Below are positions 8,211-16,926 of a stretch of 64,000 bases of DNA, in pieces. The stretch comes from Psychromicrobium xiongbiense (GTDB lineage Bacteria > Actinomycetota > Actinomycetes > Actinomycetales > Micrococcaceae), in assembly GCF_030271165.1 (NCBI RefSeq), contig NZ_JASSZH010000034.1, positions 1-64,000 of the forward strand. Direction: 5' to 3'. Numbering within the stretch: position 1 is the first letter of the stretch; every line of letters begins with the position of its first letter. The notes below the pieces were generated by a model. That model had not been told where the DNA came from, did no database searches, and saw only the letters and a program-made list of their open reading frames with translations. The translations under genes and the position numbers were made by a program.

Positions 8211-8935
8211 AGCAGCCCATTCTGATCGCCTGCAGCCATGGAACCGACAATTCAGCCGGTCGTGCGGCCATCAACCAGCTGCGTGAGGAACTGCGTCAGC
8301 TCCGGCCTGGACTCGAGGTGCGCGAGGCCTACGTTGACGTACAGCAGCCAGCCCTGCCCGATGTCGTCGCCGGGCTGCCCGAGGGGGCTCCCGCCGTCGT
8401 GCTCCCGTTGCTGTTGACGGTGGGGTATCACGTGCTGGTGGATGTGGCGCAGGCCGCGGCCTCCCGCCCGCTGACTGGCGCGGCAGCACCTCTGGGTCCA
8501 GACCCCAGATTGGCTCAGGTTCTGGCGGACCGGCTGACGGAGATTCCGGGATTCGGCCCGCACTGGTCGGTGGTGCTGGCCTCTGCAGGCTCTTCCCGGC
8601 CGGAAGCGGAGCTGGCGATGGAGGTGACGGCAGAGTTCCTCCGCGCATCGATCCCGAACACGGTGCGGCTGGGCTTTGGCGCCGGGGCGCAGCCGCGGGT
8701 GCCTGAGGCAGTTGCCCTGGCCAGAGCCGCAGCCGCAGACGCAGACGCCACGGGCGAGTCGGCCCCGATCGCGGTTGCCTCCTATCTTCTGGCCCCCGGA
8801 TACTTTCAGGATCAGCTGGCCAAAGCCGAGGCTGATGCCGTCGCTCAGGCCCTGCTGCCGGATCGGCGTATCGCGGAGGTCGCTCTGGAACGCTATGACC
8901 AGGCCTGCCAGGAGTTGCAGGAGCTATCTGCCTGA
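8207..8935 (+). CDS. sirB: Sirohydrochlorin chelatase (CbiX/SirB family)
   Basis: A 242-aa CbiX/SirB-type protein expected to insert ferrous iron into sirohydrochlorin, giving siroheme. The N-terminal half has ILIACSHGTDN with the metal-binding His, and the middle has VVLPLLLTVGYHVLVDV with the second His. The C-terminal half repeats the fold (VASYLLAPGYFQDQL), as in two-domain chelatases. ATG 8207 has GAAGGAG five to eleven bases upstream; the longer frame is shadow from the divergent gene. It sits directly before the siroheme-dependent sulfite reductase, which supports iron rather than cobalt as the metal. Confidence 0.85.
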   Translation: MKQPILIACSHGTDNSAGRAAINQLREELRQLRPGLEVREAYVDVQQPALPDVVAGLPEGAPAVVLPLLLTVGYHVLVDVAQAAASRPLTGAAAPLGPDPRLAQVLADRLTEIPGFGPHWSVVLASAGSSRPEAELAMEVTAEFLRASIPNTVRLGFGAGAQPRVPEAVALARAAAADADATGESAPIAVASYLLAPGYFQDQLAKAEADAVAQALLPDRRIAEVALERYDQACQELQELSA

Positions 8936-8966
8936 GGCGCGCTGGAGTGATTCGCCCTGACCCAGA

Positions 8967-9037
8967 TGACGAACTGTTGCTCCGCATGACGCAACGTGAG
9001 GACTGGTCCGACGCCGCGCGGGGGAGGCCTCTACCCT
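8967..9037 (+). promoter_or_regulatory. Phased TGAC array and -10 box of the sulfite reductase operon
   Basis: TGAC at 8967 and 8987, with TTGC at 8977 and TGAG at 8997, occupies positions on a 10-bp period. TACCCT at 9032-9037 is 45 bp after TGAC 8987 and exactly six bases before the ATG at 9044, suggesting a leaderless transcript with upstream activation. No -35 box is evident. Related arrays precede ssuA, ssuB and cysG. Confidence 0.55.
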
Positions 9038-9043
9038 CGATAC

Positions 9044-10786
9044 ATGACTCAAGCCACCACCCGCCCTGCTGCTGCTGGCCGGGCCGTTACCGGGCGATCT
9101 GCCACCGCCCGGCCTGCCGCGAAGCCGCACGGCCAGTGGAAGGTGGATGGCACCACCCCGCTGAATGCCAATGAGGCGTGGAAGCAGGAGGACGGCGGGC
9201 TCAATGTCCGCGAGCGGATCGAGCAGATCTACTCCAAGGATGGCTTTGATTCGATCGATGGCACCGACCTGCACGGACGCTTCCGCTGGTGGGGCCTTTA
9301 TACCCAGCGCAAGCCCGGCATCGACGGCGGAAAGACCGCAACCTTGGAGCCGCATGAGCTCGAAGACAAATACTTCATGCTCCGGGTCCGGATCGATGGC
9401 GGTGCGCTGAGCACCGAGCAACTGCGTGTCATCGGCCAGATCTCGGTGGACTTCGCCCGCGGATCGGCAGATCTGACCGACCGGCAGAACATCCAGCTGC
9501 ACTGGATCCAGGTGGAGGATGTGCCGGAGATCTGGCGCCGCTTGGAGGCCGTGAACCTTTCCACGACGGAGGCCTGTGGCGATGTGCCGCGCGTTATCCT
9601 GGGCTCGCCGGTGGCTGGCATCGCCAAGGACGAAATCCTGGACCCGACGCCGCTGATCGAAGAGATCGCCGAGCGGTTCATCGGCGATACCTCCCTGGCC
9701 AACCTGCCCCGGAAGTACAAGACCGCGATCACCGGCCATCCCTCGCAGGACGTGGTGCATGAGATCAACGACTGCGCTTTCGTTGGCATCGTCCATCCCA
9801 GACTGGGCGTCGGCTACGACCTCTGGGTGGGCGGCGCACTGTCCACCAACCCGATGCTCGGCAAGCGACTGGGCGCCTTCGTACTGCCCGAGCAGGGCGC
9901 CGAGGTCTGGCACGGTGTGACCAGCATCTTCCGTGACTACGGGTACCGGCGGATGCGCACCAAAGCCAGGCTGAAGTTCCTGATGGCCGACTGGGGACCG
10001 GAAAAGTTCCGCCAGGTGCTGGAGGACGAATATCTGGGCTATAAGCTCAACGACGGCCCGGCTGCCCCGAAGCCGGAGACACCCGGTGACCACATCGGCA
10101 TCCATGAGCAGAAGGACGGCGCCTTCTTCATCGGCGTCGCACCCACCGCGGGCAGGCTGAGCGGACAAAACCTGCTGGAGCTGGCGGATGCCCTGGAAGC
10201 GCACGGTTCCGCCCGGCTGCGCACCACTCCGCACCAGAAACTCGTCATTCTCGACGTGCCGCCGGCCCAGGTGGAAAGCCTCGTGGCCCGGCTGGACGAG
10301 CTCGGGCTCTCCGCCCGCCCCTCGATCTTCCGCCGCGGGACCATCGCCTGCACCGGCATCGAATTCTGCAAGCTCGCCATCGTGGAGACCAAGGTCACTG
10401 CGGCGACGGCGATCGCGGAACTGGAACGGAGGCTCGCCGATCTGGGGGAGACGGGCGCCCTGCCGCAAGCCCTGAGCCTGCACATCAACGGCTGCCCCAA
10501 CTCCTGTGCGCGGATCCAGACCGCGGACATCGGGCTCAAGGGCATGATGCTGCCCACACCCGATGGCGATCCCAGCCCTGGCTTCCAGGTCCACCTGGGC
10601 GGAGGGCTGGCCTCCACCGACCGTGAGGAGGCCGGACTGGGCCGGACAGTGCGCGGCCTGAAAGTCTACGTCGCGGACCTTCCAGACTATGTGGAACGTG
10701 TGGTCCGCCGCTTTGTGGCCGACCGTGCCGAGGGCCAGAGCTTCGCCGAATGGGCGCACGCCGCGGACGAGGAGGCACTGCAGTGA
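9044..10786 (+). CDS. Ferredoxin-type sulfite (nitrite/sulfite) reductase
   Basis: A 580-aa siroheme/4Fe-4S reductase of the NirA/SirA family, reducing sulfite to sulfide with electrons from ferredoxin. The four cluster cysteines are seen in TIACTGIEFCKLA (about residue 430) and INGCPNSCARIQ (about residue 480). The N-terminus has FRWWGLYTQRKPG and LTDRQNIQLHWIQ, typical of the parachain domains. Neighbours cysH-cysD-cysN point to sulfite rather than nitrite. The chosen ATG is six bases after the -10 box, consistent with leaderless expression, although GGGGAGG also lies about 15 bases upstream. The stop overlaps the GTG of cysH. Confidence 0.92.
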   Translation: MTQATTRPAAAGRAVTGRSATARPAAKPHGQWKVDGTTPLNANEAWKQEDGGLNVRERIEQIYSKDGFDSIDGTDLHGRFRWWGLYTQRKPGIDGGKTATLEPHELEDKYFMLRVRIDGGALSTEQLRVIGQISVDFARGSADLTDRQNIQLHWIQVEDVPEIWRRLEAVNLSTTEACGDVPRVILGSPVAGIAKDEILDPTPLIEEIAERFIGDTSLANLPRKYKTAITGHPSQDVVHEINDCAFVGIVHPRLGVGYDLWVGGALSTNPMLGKRLGAFVLPEQGAEVWHGVTSIFRDYGYRRMRTKARLKFLMADWGPEKFRQVLEDEYLGYKLNDGPAAPKPETPGDHIGIHEQKDGAFFIGVAPTAGRLSGQNLLELADALEAHGSARLRTTPHQKLVILDVPPAQVESLVARLDELGLSARPSIFRRGTIACTGIEFCKLAIVETKVTAATAIAELERRLADLGETGALPQALSLHINGCPNSCARIQTADIGLKGMMLPTPDGDPSPGFQVHLGGGLASTDREEAGLGRTVRGLKVYVADLPDYVERVVRRFVADRAEGQSFAEWAHAADEEALQ

Positions 10787-11502
10787 CTCCCACCGCCGCA
10801 GTGAAGCGCAGTCATGACGAGCTCCGGGCGCTCGCCGCCTCCGGTGCTGAGGAACTCGGTTGGGATGCCTCCGCGCAGGAGGTGATCGGCTGGGTACAAC
10901 GCCATTTCGCCACCTCGGCGGTAACGGTCGCCTGCTCCATGGCAGATGCCGTTCTGCCTGCCTTGGTGGCCGAGCAGCTGCCCGGCGTCGACGTGCTGTT
11001 CCTGGACACCGGCTACCACTTCCCGGAGACCTACGTGACGCGCGACGAAGTGGCCGCGAACTTGCGCGTCACCATCGTGGACGTACTGCCGGAAAACACG
11101 GTGGAAGCGCAGGACCGGCTGTTCGGCAAGGACCTCTTTGCCCGCGATGCCGCCGCCTGCTGCGCGATGCGCAAGGTCCAGCCGCTGCGCCGGACCCTGG
11201 CCGGCTACGAGCTCTGGTTCACGGGAGTACGCCGGGACGAGGCTCCTACCCGGACCAACACCCCACTCGTGACCTGGGACGATGCGAACGGCCTGGTCAA
11301 GGTGAACCCGGTGGCACCGTGGACCTTCGATCAACTCATCGCCTACTCCAGCGATAACTTCCTGCCGGTCAACCCCCTGCTCTCCCAGGGGTACCCCTCG
11401 ATCGGTTGCCAGCCCTGCACCCAGAAGGTCGCGCCCGGGGCTGACCCCCGCTCGGGCCGCTGGGCGGGCACGGACAAGACAGAATGTGGGTTACACGTAT
11501 GA
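10783..11502 (+). CDS. cysH: Adenylyl-sulfate (APS) reductase
   Basis: Thioredoxin-dependent reductase releasing sulfite from activated sulfate (239 aa). The PP-loop region reads VTVACSMADAVLPALV, where the usual SGG of the loop is changed to SMA. The Cys-Cys pair AACCAMRKVQPL and the later CQPC motif are the four cysteines that bind a 4Fe-4S cluster in APS-specific enzymes. The catalytic Cys is in KTECGLH at the C-terminus. The absence of an APS kinase gene or domain nearby fits direct use of APS. The GTG start overlaps the previous stop (GTGA) and the ATG of cysD overlaps this stop (ATGA), giving a tightly coupled operon. Confidence 0.93.
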   Translation: MTPTAAVKRSHDELRALAASGAEELGWDASAQEVIGWVQRHFATSAVTVACSMADAVLPALVAEQLPGVDVLFLDTGYHFPETYVTRDEVAANLRVTIVDVLPENTVEAQDRLFGKDLFARDAAACCAMRKVQPLRRTLAGYELWFTGVRRDEAPTRTNTPLVTWDDANGLVKVNPVAPWTFDQLIAYSSDNFLPVNPLLSQGYPSIGCQPCTQKVAPGADPRSGRWAGTDKTECGLHV

Positions 11503-12431
11503 GTGCATCACTGGTTGACGCAGCCACCCCTGCACAGGGCCTGTTGTCGAGTCTGGATGTTCTGGAGTCGGAGTCGATCCACATTCTGCGCGAAGTGGTG
11601 GCGGAGTTTGAGCGTCCGGCGATGCTGTTCTCCGGGGGCAAGGACTCCGTGGTCATGCTGCATCTGGCCACCAAGGCATTCTGGCCCGGGAAGGTGCCGT
11701 TTCCGGTGCTGCACGTCGACACCGGGCACAACTTCCCTGAGGTGCTCGATTTCCGCGATCGGACGGTGGAGCGGCTGGGGCTGCGCCTCGTCGTCGGCAG
11801 CGTCCAGGAGTATCTGGACCGTGGTGAACTGAGCGAGCGCGCTGACGGCACCCGGAATCCGCTGCAGACCGCACCGTTGCTGGGCGCCATCGCCTCCGAA
11901 CGGTTTGACGCCGTCTTTGGCGGTGGGCGTCGTGACGAGGACAAGGCCCGGGCCAAGGAACGCATCCTGAGTCTGCGCGACGAGTTTGGCCAGTGGGATC
12001 CCCGTAATCAGCGGCCGGAACTGTGGAATCTGTACAACGGCCGGCACACCGTGGGCCAGCATGTGCGGGCCTTCCCGATCAGCAACTGGACCGAACTGGA
12101 CATCTGGCGCTACATCGAGCGCGAAGGCATTGAGCTTCCCTCGATCTACTACGCCCATGAGCGGGAGGTCTTTGCCCGCGACGGGATGTGGATGGCGGTG
12201 GGGCCGTACTCGGAACCGCGACCCAGCGAGGCCGTGGTGTCCAGGACCGTGCGCTACCGGACGGTGGGGGACATGTCGTGCACCGGGGCTGTGCTGTCCA
12301 CGGCGGCAACCGTGGCCGATGTCGTGCTGGAAGTCGCCGCCTCAACGCTGACCGAGCGTGGTGCCACCCGGGCGGATGACCGGATCTCCGAGGCCGCGAT
12401 GGAAGACCGGAAAAAGGATGGGTACTTCTGA
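11499..12431 (+). CDS. cysD: Sulfate adenylyltransferase subunit 2
   Basis: Catalytic PP-loop subunit of ATP sulfurylase (310 aa), forming APS from ATP and sulfate. The PP-loop is MLFSGGKDSVVMLHLA (about residue 47). The family signatures HVDTGHNFPEVLDFRD, FGGGRRDEDKARAKER and NWTELDIWRYI are all present, and the C-terminus has the conserved DRISEAAMEDRKKDGYF. ATG 11499 overlaps the cysH stop by four bases, and the stop overlaps the cysN ATG (TGATG). It functions as a heterodimer with CysN. Confidence 0.96.
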   Translation: MSASLVDAATPAQGLLSSLDVLESESIHILREVVAEFERPAMLFSGGKDSVVMLHLATKAFWPGKVPFPVLHVDTGHNFPEVLDFRDRTVERLGLRLVVGSVQEYLDRGELSERADGTRNPLQTAPLLGAIASERFDAVFGGGRRDEDKARAKERILSLRDEFGQWDPRNQRPELWNLYNGRHTVGQHVRAFPISNWTELDIWRYIEREGIELPSIYYAHEREVFARDGMWMAVGPYSEPRPSEAVVSRTVRYRTVGDMSCTGAVLSTAATVADVVLEVAASTLTERGATRADDRISEAAMEDRKKDGYF

Positions 12432-13837
12432 TGAGTGTTGCACTTTCCCCGGCTGCGGCGGAGTCTGAGATCGCGGCTCCGCTGAACGGCACGCTGTTCC
12501 GCTTCGCGACGGCGGGTTCGGTCGATGACGGGAAGTCCACCCTGGTGGGCCGACTGCTGCACGATTCCAAGGCGATCCTCGCCGACACCCTGGACGCGGT
12601 GGCCCGCACCTCGGCTGAACGCGGCTTCGGCGGCGCGGATGCTGAAGGCACGGCACGGCTGGACCTGGCTCTGCTGACCGACGGTCTGCGCGCCGAGCGC
12701 GAGCAGGGCATCACGATCGATGTGGCGCACCGCTATTTCGCCACCGATCGCCGAAGCTTCATCCTCGCGGACTGCCCCGGGCATGTGCAGTACACCAAGA
12801 ACACGGTGACCGGCGCCTCCACGGCGGACGCCGTCATCGTGCTCATTGATGCGCGTAAGGGCGTGCTGGAGCAGACCCGGCGGCACCTTTCGGTCCTGCA
12901 TCTGCTGCGTGTTCCGCAGGTGATCATCGCGGTGAACAAGATCGACCTGGTGGACTTCTCCGAGGCCGTGTTCACGGCCATTGCGGACGATGTCGCCGCG
13001 GTCGCCGCCTCGATCGGGCTGCCGGTACCGCTGGTGGTCCCGGTGTCCGCACTCGAAGGCGACAATGTGGTGGAGCTCTCCGAGCGGACGCCCTGGTACG
13101 AGGGCTCTTCGCTGCTGGGCATCCTGGAATCGCTGCCCTCGATCGATGAGCTCCGGGTGGCTGGCGCGGATGCCGAGGCAGAGCCGTTTCGCTTCCCGGT
13201 GCAGCTGGTGCTGCGTCCGCAGGGCGGCCTGGCCCCCGGGCTCGATGCCGAGGAATTCCGGGACTACCGCGGTTACGCGGGTCAGATCGCTTCCGGGACG
13301 GTCTCGGTGGGGGATGCGGTGACCGTGCTGCCCGTGGGACGCACGACCACCGTGGTCGGCATCGACGGCCCCGGTGGCGTGCCGCTGGATACCGCCGAGG
13401 CGCCGCAATCGGTGGTGCTGCGCCTGGCTGACGAACTGGATGTGGCGCGAGGCGAGTTGATCGGAGCCGCAGGTACGACGCGTGAGGCCACGCAGGATCT
13501 CTACTCCTCGCTGTGCTGGCTCTCACCCAAGCCTCTGCGCGAGGGCGCCAAGGTGCTGGTCAAGCACGGCACCCGCACGGTCCAGGCCCTGATCCGGGTG
13601 ATCAGTGGCAAAGTCGACCTGGACACCTTCACGCTGGAGCCGGCATCGGGCCTGGAACTCAATGACATCGGTTCGGTGCAGTTACGTTTGGCTTCGCCGC
13701 TGCCGGTGGAGCCCTACGCCCAGCACCGCCGGACCGGCGCTTTCCTGGTGATCGACCCGCTGGATGGCAACACCCTGGCCGCAGGTATGGTGGCCGATCA
13801 TCCGGGGGATTCTGAGGACGAGCGGTACGTGATCTGA
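12431..13837 (+). CDS. cysN: Sulfate adenylyltransferase subunit 1 (GTPase)
   Basis: GTPase subunit of ATP sulfurylase (468 aa) whose GTP hydrolysis drives APS synthesis. G motifs are visible in order: GSVDDGKSTLVG (P-loop, about residue 30), EREQGITIDVAHRYF (switch I), LADCPGHVQY (G3) and AVNKIDLVDF (G4). It ends after the translation-factor-like beta-barrel domains without a C-terminal APS kinase domain, unlike CysNC fusions. It is the last gene of the sulfite reductase-cysH-cysD-cysN operon; a palindromic control region for the glycan operon follows. Confidence 0.95.
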   Translation: MSVALSPAAAESEIAAPLNGTLFRFATAGSVDDGKSTLVGRLLHDSKAILADTLDAVARTSAERGFGGADAEGTARLDLALLTDGLRAEREQGITIDVAHRYFATDRRSFILADCPGHVQYTKNTVTGASTADAVIVLIDARKGVLEQTRRHLSVLHLLRVPQVIIAVNKIDLVDFSEAVFTAIADDVAAVAASIGLPVPLVVPVSALEGDNVVELSERTPWYEGSSLLGILESLPSIDELRVAGADAEAEPFRFPVQLVLRPQGGLAPGLDAEEFRDYRGYAGQIASGTVSVGDAVTVLPVGRTTTVVGIDGPGGVPLDTAEAPQSVVLRLADELDVARGELIGAAGTTREATQDLYSSLCWLSPKPLREGAKVLVKHGTRTVQALIRVISGKVDLDTFTLEPASGLELNDIGSVQLRLASPLPVEPYAQHRRTGAFLVIDPLDGNTLAAGMVADHPGDSEDERYVI

Positions 13838-13867
13838 GGCGTTTTTAAGCTGGTCCTTTAAGCTAGT

Positions 13868-13967
13868 CTGTTCAGATCTGAACAGAACGATTGACACCGA
13901 AACATCTGATTTATAGTGTGAATGAGTCGTCAAATTGGGGATTTGGGGCCAGTTGTGGCGACTCATT
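13868..13967 (+). promoter_or_regulatory. Promoter and operators of the fucosidase operon
   Basis: A perfect 18-bp palindrome (CTGTTCAGATCTGAACAG, 13868-13885) lies five bases before TTGACA (13891-13896). TATAGT (13912-13917) follows at 15 bp. The word TAGTGTGAAT (13914-13923) recurs at 16877-16886 before the permease genes. A 9-bp inverted repeat, AATGAGTCG / CGACTCATT (13921-13967), lies in the likely 5' untranslated region. The layout suggests a repressor-controlled promoter, perhaps LacI- or GntR-type; no regulator gene is in the operon. Confidence 0.6.
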
Positions 13968-13995
13968 CATTCTGTACATCGGATCTCTAGGGATC

Positions 13996-15330
13996 ATGGC
14001 GAAAGTGTTCTGTGCCCCTATGACTGCTGTTCTTCGGCCCACTCCTGAGCAACTCATCTGGCAACACGATGGCCTGGGTGTCTTTTTTCACTTTGGCATC
14101 AACACCTTCCACGGCAAGGAATGGAGCGACGGCACGCTCCCGGCGTCCTCCTTCAATCCGACTGAGCTCGATGCCGAACAGTGGGTGCGAACGGCGCAGG
14201 CTGCAGGTGCCCGCTACGTGATTCTGACCGCCAAACATCACGATGGCTTCTGCCTGTGGCCGACGGCGATGACCGACTATTCGGTGGCTTCCTCGCCCTG
14301 GAAGGACGGTCAGGGTGATGTGGTGGCCGAGGTTGCCGCGGCCTGCCGGAAGCTCGGTATGAAGCTGGGCCTCTACCTCTCGCCCTGGGACCGGAACGCG
14401 GACTGTTATCCCGACGCGGCAGCCTATGACGAGTTCTACCTGGGCCAGCTGCGTGAGTTGTGCAGCAACTACGGGCCGCTTTCCGAGTTGTGGTTCGATG
14501 GCGCCGGCTCGGAAGGGCGCGAATACGACTGGGCGCGGATTGCCGCCGTGATCGATGAGCTGCAGCCCGGAGCCATGGTGTTCAATATGGGTCGCCCCAC
14601 GATTCGCTGGGTGGGCAATGAAGACGGCCTTGCCTCCGATCCGGTGGAGTATGTGGTGGACCGGACCGACTTCTCCAATTACACCGTGGTGACGACGAAG
14701 CTTGAGGAAGGGCTGTACCTTCCGCCCGAATGCGATGTGTCGATCCGCCGGGGATGGTTCTGGCACCCCGAGGAAGAGCCCAAGGAGCTCGATCACCTGC
14801 TGGCGATCTACTACCGTTCGATCGGCCTGGGTGCCAATCTGCTGCTCAACCTTCCGCCGGATACCCGGGGCCTGATCCCCGAGGAGGACGTGCGCCGGAT
14901 CACCGAGTGGGGCGCGGAGATTGAGCGGCGGTTTGGTGCTCCAATTCCGGCACGGGTGACCGCGGTTGCCGACGCAGGTGCAGCCGCTGGCGCCCCCGAT
15001 GGGATGGAGCTGAGCCGCTGGCGGATCGACTTCGATGGGCCGCAGCGGGTGGATCATCTGAGGCTGGCCGAGGACTTGCAGGAGGGCCAGCGCATTCAAC
15101 GGCACCGGATTCTTGACGCCGAGGGCCGGATGATCGCTCAGGGGCAGACCATCGGATCGCAGAGAATCCACGCCTTCCCGGCCGTGGTGGTGGACCGCCT
15201 GGTGCTTGAAGCGGAGGGGCCATCCCCGCGATTGGCCAGCGTAGACGGGTTCCTGACCGGCGTGGAGACAGCTCCTGACATCGGATATCTTGCGCCGACG
15301 ACCTATCCCGAGGGCTATGTTGACGCCTGA
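13996..15330 (+). CDS. GH29 alpha-L-fucosidase
   Basis: Retaining alpha-L-fucosidase of 444 aa without signal peptide, so probably cytoplasmic and acting on imported oligosaccharides. Family text includes GVFFHFGINTF, ILTAKHHDGFCLWP (substrate-binding His pair, about residue 81), KLGLYLSPWDRN, and SELWFDGAG with the catalytic Asp at about residue 168. The C-terminal 100 residues look like a beta-sandwich. ATG 13996 has a weak AGGG site; an ATG at 14020 is the alternative. The gene overlaps the GH125 start downstream. With the GH125 mannosidase and ABC genes it suggests use of fucosylated, mannose-containing glycans; that substrate is inferred. Confidence 0.9.
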   Translation: MAKVFCAPMTAVLRPTPEQLIWQHDGLGVFFHFGINTFHGKEWSDGTLPASSFNPTELDAEQWVRTAQAAGARYVILTAKHHDGFCLWPTAMTDYSVASSPWKDGQGDVVAEVAAACRKLGMKLGLYLSPWDRNADCYPDAAAYDEFYLGQLRELCSNYGPLSELWFDGAGSEGREYDWARIAAVIDELQPGAMVFNMGRPTIRWVGNEDGLASDPVEYVVDRTDFSNYTVVTTKLEEGLYLPPECDVSIRRGWFWHPEEEPKELDHLLAIYYRSIGLGANLLLNLPPDTRGLIPEEDVRRITEWGAEIERRFGAPIPARVTAVADAGAAAGAPDGMELSRWRIDFDGPQRVDHLRLAEDLQEGQRIQRHRILDAEGRMIAQGQTIGSQRIHAFPAVVVDRLVLEAEGPSPRLASVDGFLTGVETAPDIGYLAPTTYPEGYVDA

Positions 15331-16732
15331 GGTGCCCGACGCACCATCGGTGCCCGGTTCACGGCCGTTCCAGATCGGTCGGGAGCTGTCCGCCGCGCTG
15401 GACCGATGGTCGGCCCGGATTCTGGAGGTGACCTCGGATGAGAAGCTGGCCGCCATGTTCGGCGTCTGCATGCGTTCCACGCTGCAGGACACTGTCAATC
15501 TGCAGTCCGATGGCACTACCTTCGTGATCACCGGAGACATCCCCGCCATGTGGCTGCGGGATTCCAGCGCCCAGGTGAGGCCCTTCCTCCGCCTGCTGGA
15601 TGACCCCGCGCCGGGTGCTGACCTCGCGCAGGGTGTCGACACGGCAGGCGTGAATCGTGGCTTGGTGGAGGGCCCAGACGGTGATTCGCTGGTCGAGGCG
15701 CTCGCTGGCCTGGTGCGCCGCCAGTTCGCTTGCATTGCGCTGGATTCCTATGCGAACGCCTTCAATCAGGAACCCAGTGGTGATCGATGGGACCAGGAGG
15801 ATCTGCCGCAGAGCCCCTGGGTCTGGGAGCGGAAGTATGAGGTGGATTCGCTGGCCTTCCCTGTCCAGCTGGCGCACCGGCTCTGGACGCTGACGGGGCG
15901 CACCGACTTCCTGGACCAGACCGCGCACCGGTGCCTGGGCGGCATCGTGGATCAGTGGACAGCGGAACAGCGCCACGAGAATTCGACGTACCGCTTCGAG
16001 CGACCCACCACGATTCCCACCGAAACCCTGGCGCGGGAGGGGTGCGGCACGCCGGTGGGCTATACGGGGATGACCTGGAGCGGATTCCGGCCCAGCGATG
16101 ACGCCTGCAGGTACGGCTATAACCTTCCAGCGAATCTCTTCGCCGCCCTGACCCTGGCCCAGACGGCAGAGCTGGCCCGGGCAGTCTACGACGATGACGC
16201 GCTGGCGGAGCGTGCGCTTACCCTCCGGGCGGAGATCCTCGCGGGAGTGGTGGCCTTCGGTGTGGTGGAGCATCCAGAGTATGGTCCGGTCTATGCCTAC
16301 GAAGTGGATGGTCTGGGCAACCACCTGCTGATGGACGATGCCAATATGCCGAGCCTGAGTTCGCTACCGCTGTGCAGCGAACTGGATGAACAGGACCCTG
16401 TCTATCTGGCCACCCGGGAGCTCGTGAACGGTCCGGAGAATCCCTACTTCTACCAGGGAGCGGCGGCGTCCGGCATCGGCAGTCCCCACACGCCGCCCGG
16501 CTACATCTGGCCGATCGGCCTGGCAGTGCGCGGGCTGACCACTATGGACCGGCGGGAGCAGTGGCGCATACTTCAGCTGCTGCGGAACACCGATGCGGGT
16601 ACCGGTCGGATGCACGAAGGCTTTGACGTTCAGGATCCGTCACGCTTCACCCGGCCCTGGTTCTCCTGGGCGGACTCCATGTTCTGCGAACTGCTGATGG
16701 CCTATGTAGAGGGCTCCGCAACTGCGCGCTGA
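15317..16732 (+). CDS. GH125 exo-alpha-1,6-mannosidase family protein
   Basis: A 471-aa GH125 (formerly DUF1237) enzyme; characterised members remove non-reducing terminal alpha-1,6-mannose. Diagnostic stretches are ITGDIPAMWLRDSSAQVRP, YANAFNQEP, WERKYEVDSLAFPVQLA (likely general acid Asp) and MHEGFDVQDPSRFTRPWF (likely base Glu). No signal peptide, so cytoplasmic. ATG 15317 has GAGGG upstream and overlaps the fucosidase stop by 14 bases; GTG 15331 is an alternative. The pairing with a GH29 enzyme and oligosaccharide ABC permeases is like bacterial N-glycan utilisation loci. Confidence 0.9.
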   Translation: MLTPEVPDAPSVPGSRPFQIGRELSAALDRWSARILEVTSDEKLAAMFGVCMRSTLQDTVNLQSDGTTFVITGDIPAMWLRDSSAQVRPFLRLLDDPAPGADLAQGVDTAGVNRGLVEGPDGDSLVEALAGLVRRQFACIALDSYANAFNQEPSGDRWDQEDLPQSPWVWERKYEVDSLAFPVQLAHRLWTLTGRTDFLDQTAHRCLGGIVDQWTAEQRHENSTYRFERPTTIPTETLAREGCGTPVGYTGMTWSGFRPSDDACRYGYNLPANLFAALTLAQTAELARAVYDDDALAERALTLRAEILAGVVAFGVVEHPEYGPVYAYEVDGLGNHLLMDDANMPSLSSLPLCSELDEQDPVYLATRELVNGPENPYFYQGAAASGIGSPHTPPGYIWPIGLAVRGLTTMDRREQWRILQLLRNTDAGTGRMHEGFDVQDPSRFTRPWFSWADSMFCELLMAYVEGSATAR

Positions 16733-16783
16733 GTGTTCGATGTGCTGCGTATGAAGGTCTCCTCAACGCCACCTGGGGGTCGA

Positions 16784-16892
16784 ATCATCTGATGATGCTG
16801 GCAAAATATGCTCAAAAATGGCGCAATACTGGCGTAATGAATCAATAAAACGCTTTATAAGTCGGATGAATCTGTGTAGTGTGAATCACACT
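16784..16892 (+). promoter_or_regulatory. Second control region of the glycan operon
   Basis: The 194-bp gap before the permease genes holds ATCATC-T-GATGAT (16784-16796) and the near-palindrome AGTGTGAATCACACT (16878-16892). The shared word TAGTGTGAAT (16877-16886) matches the fucosidase promoter, suggesting the same regulator controls the transporter genes separately. The -10 would be TGTAGT; no good -35 is visible. GAAAGGAG at 16913-16920 is the ribosome site of the next gene. Confidence 0.5.
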
Positions 16893-16926
16893 CGCTCCCT
16901 TATGGTCCCCCAGAAAGGAGTCATCC

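Noticed and set aside
8924..10759. 611-codon open frame opposite the sulfite reductase gene
   Set aside because: The plus strand encodes a complete siroheme reductase with all cluster cysteines; the antisense frame is a high-GC shadow without domain-like sequence.
13987..15735. 582-codon frame antisense to the fucosidase gene
   Set aside because: The opposite strand has clear GH29 and GH125 motifs; the antisense translation is low in recognisable motifs.
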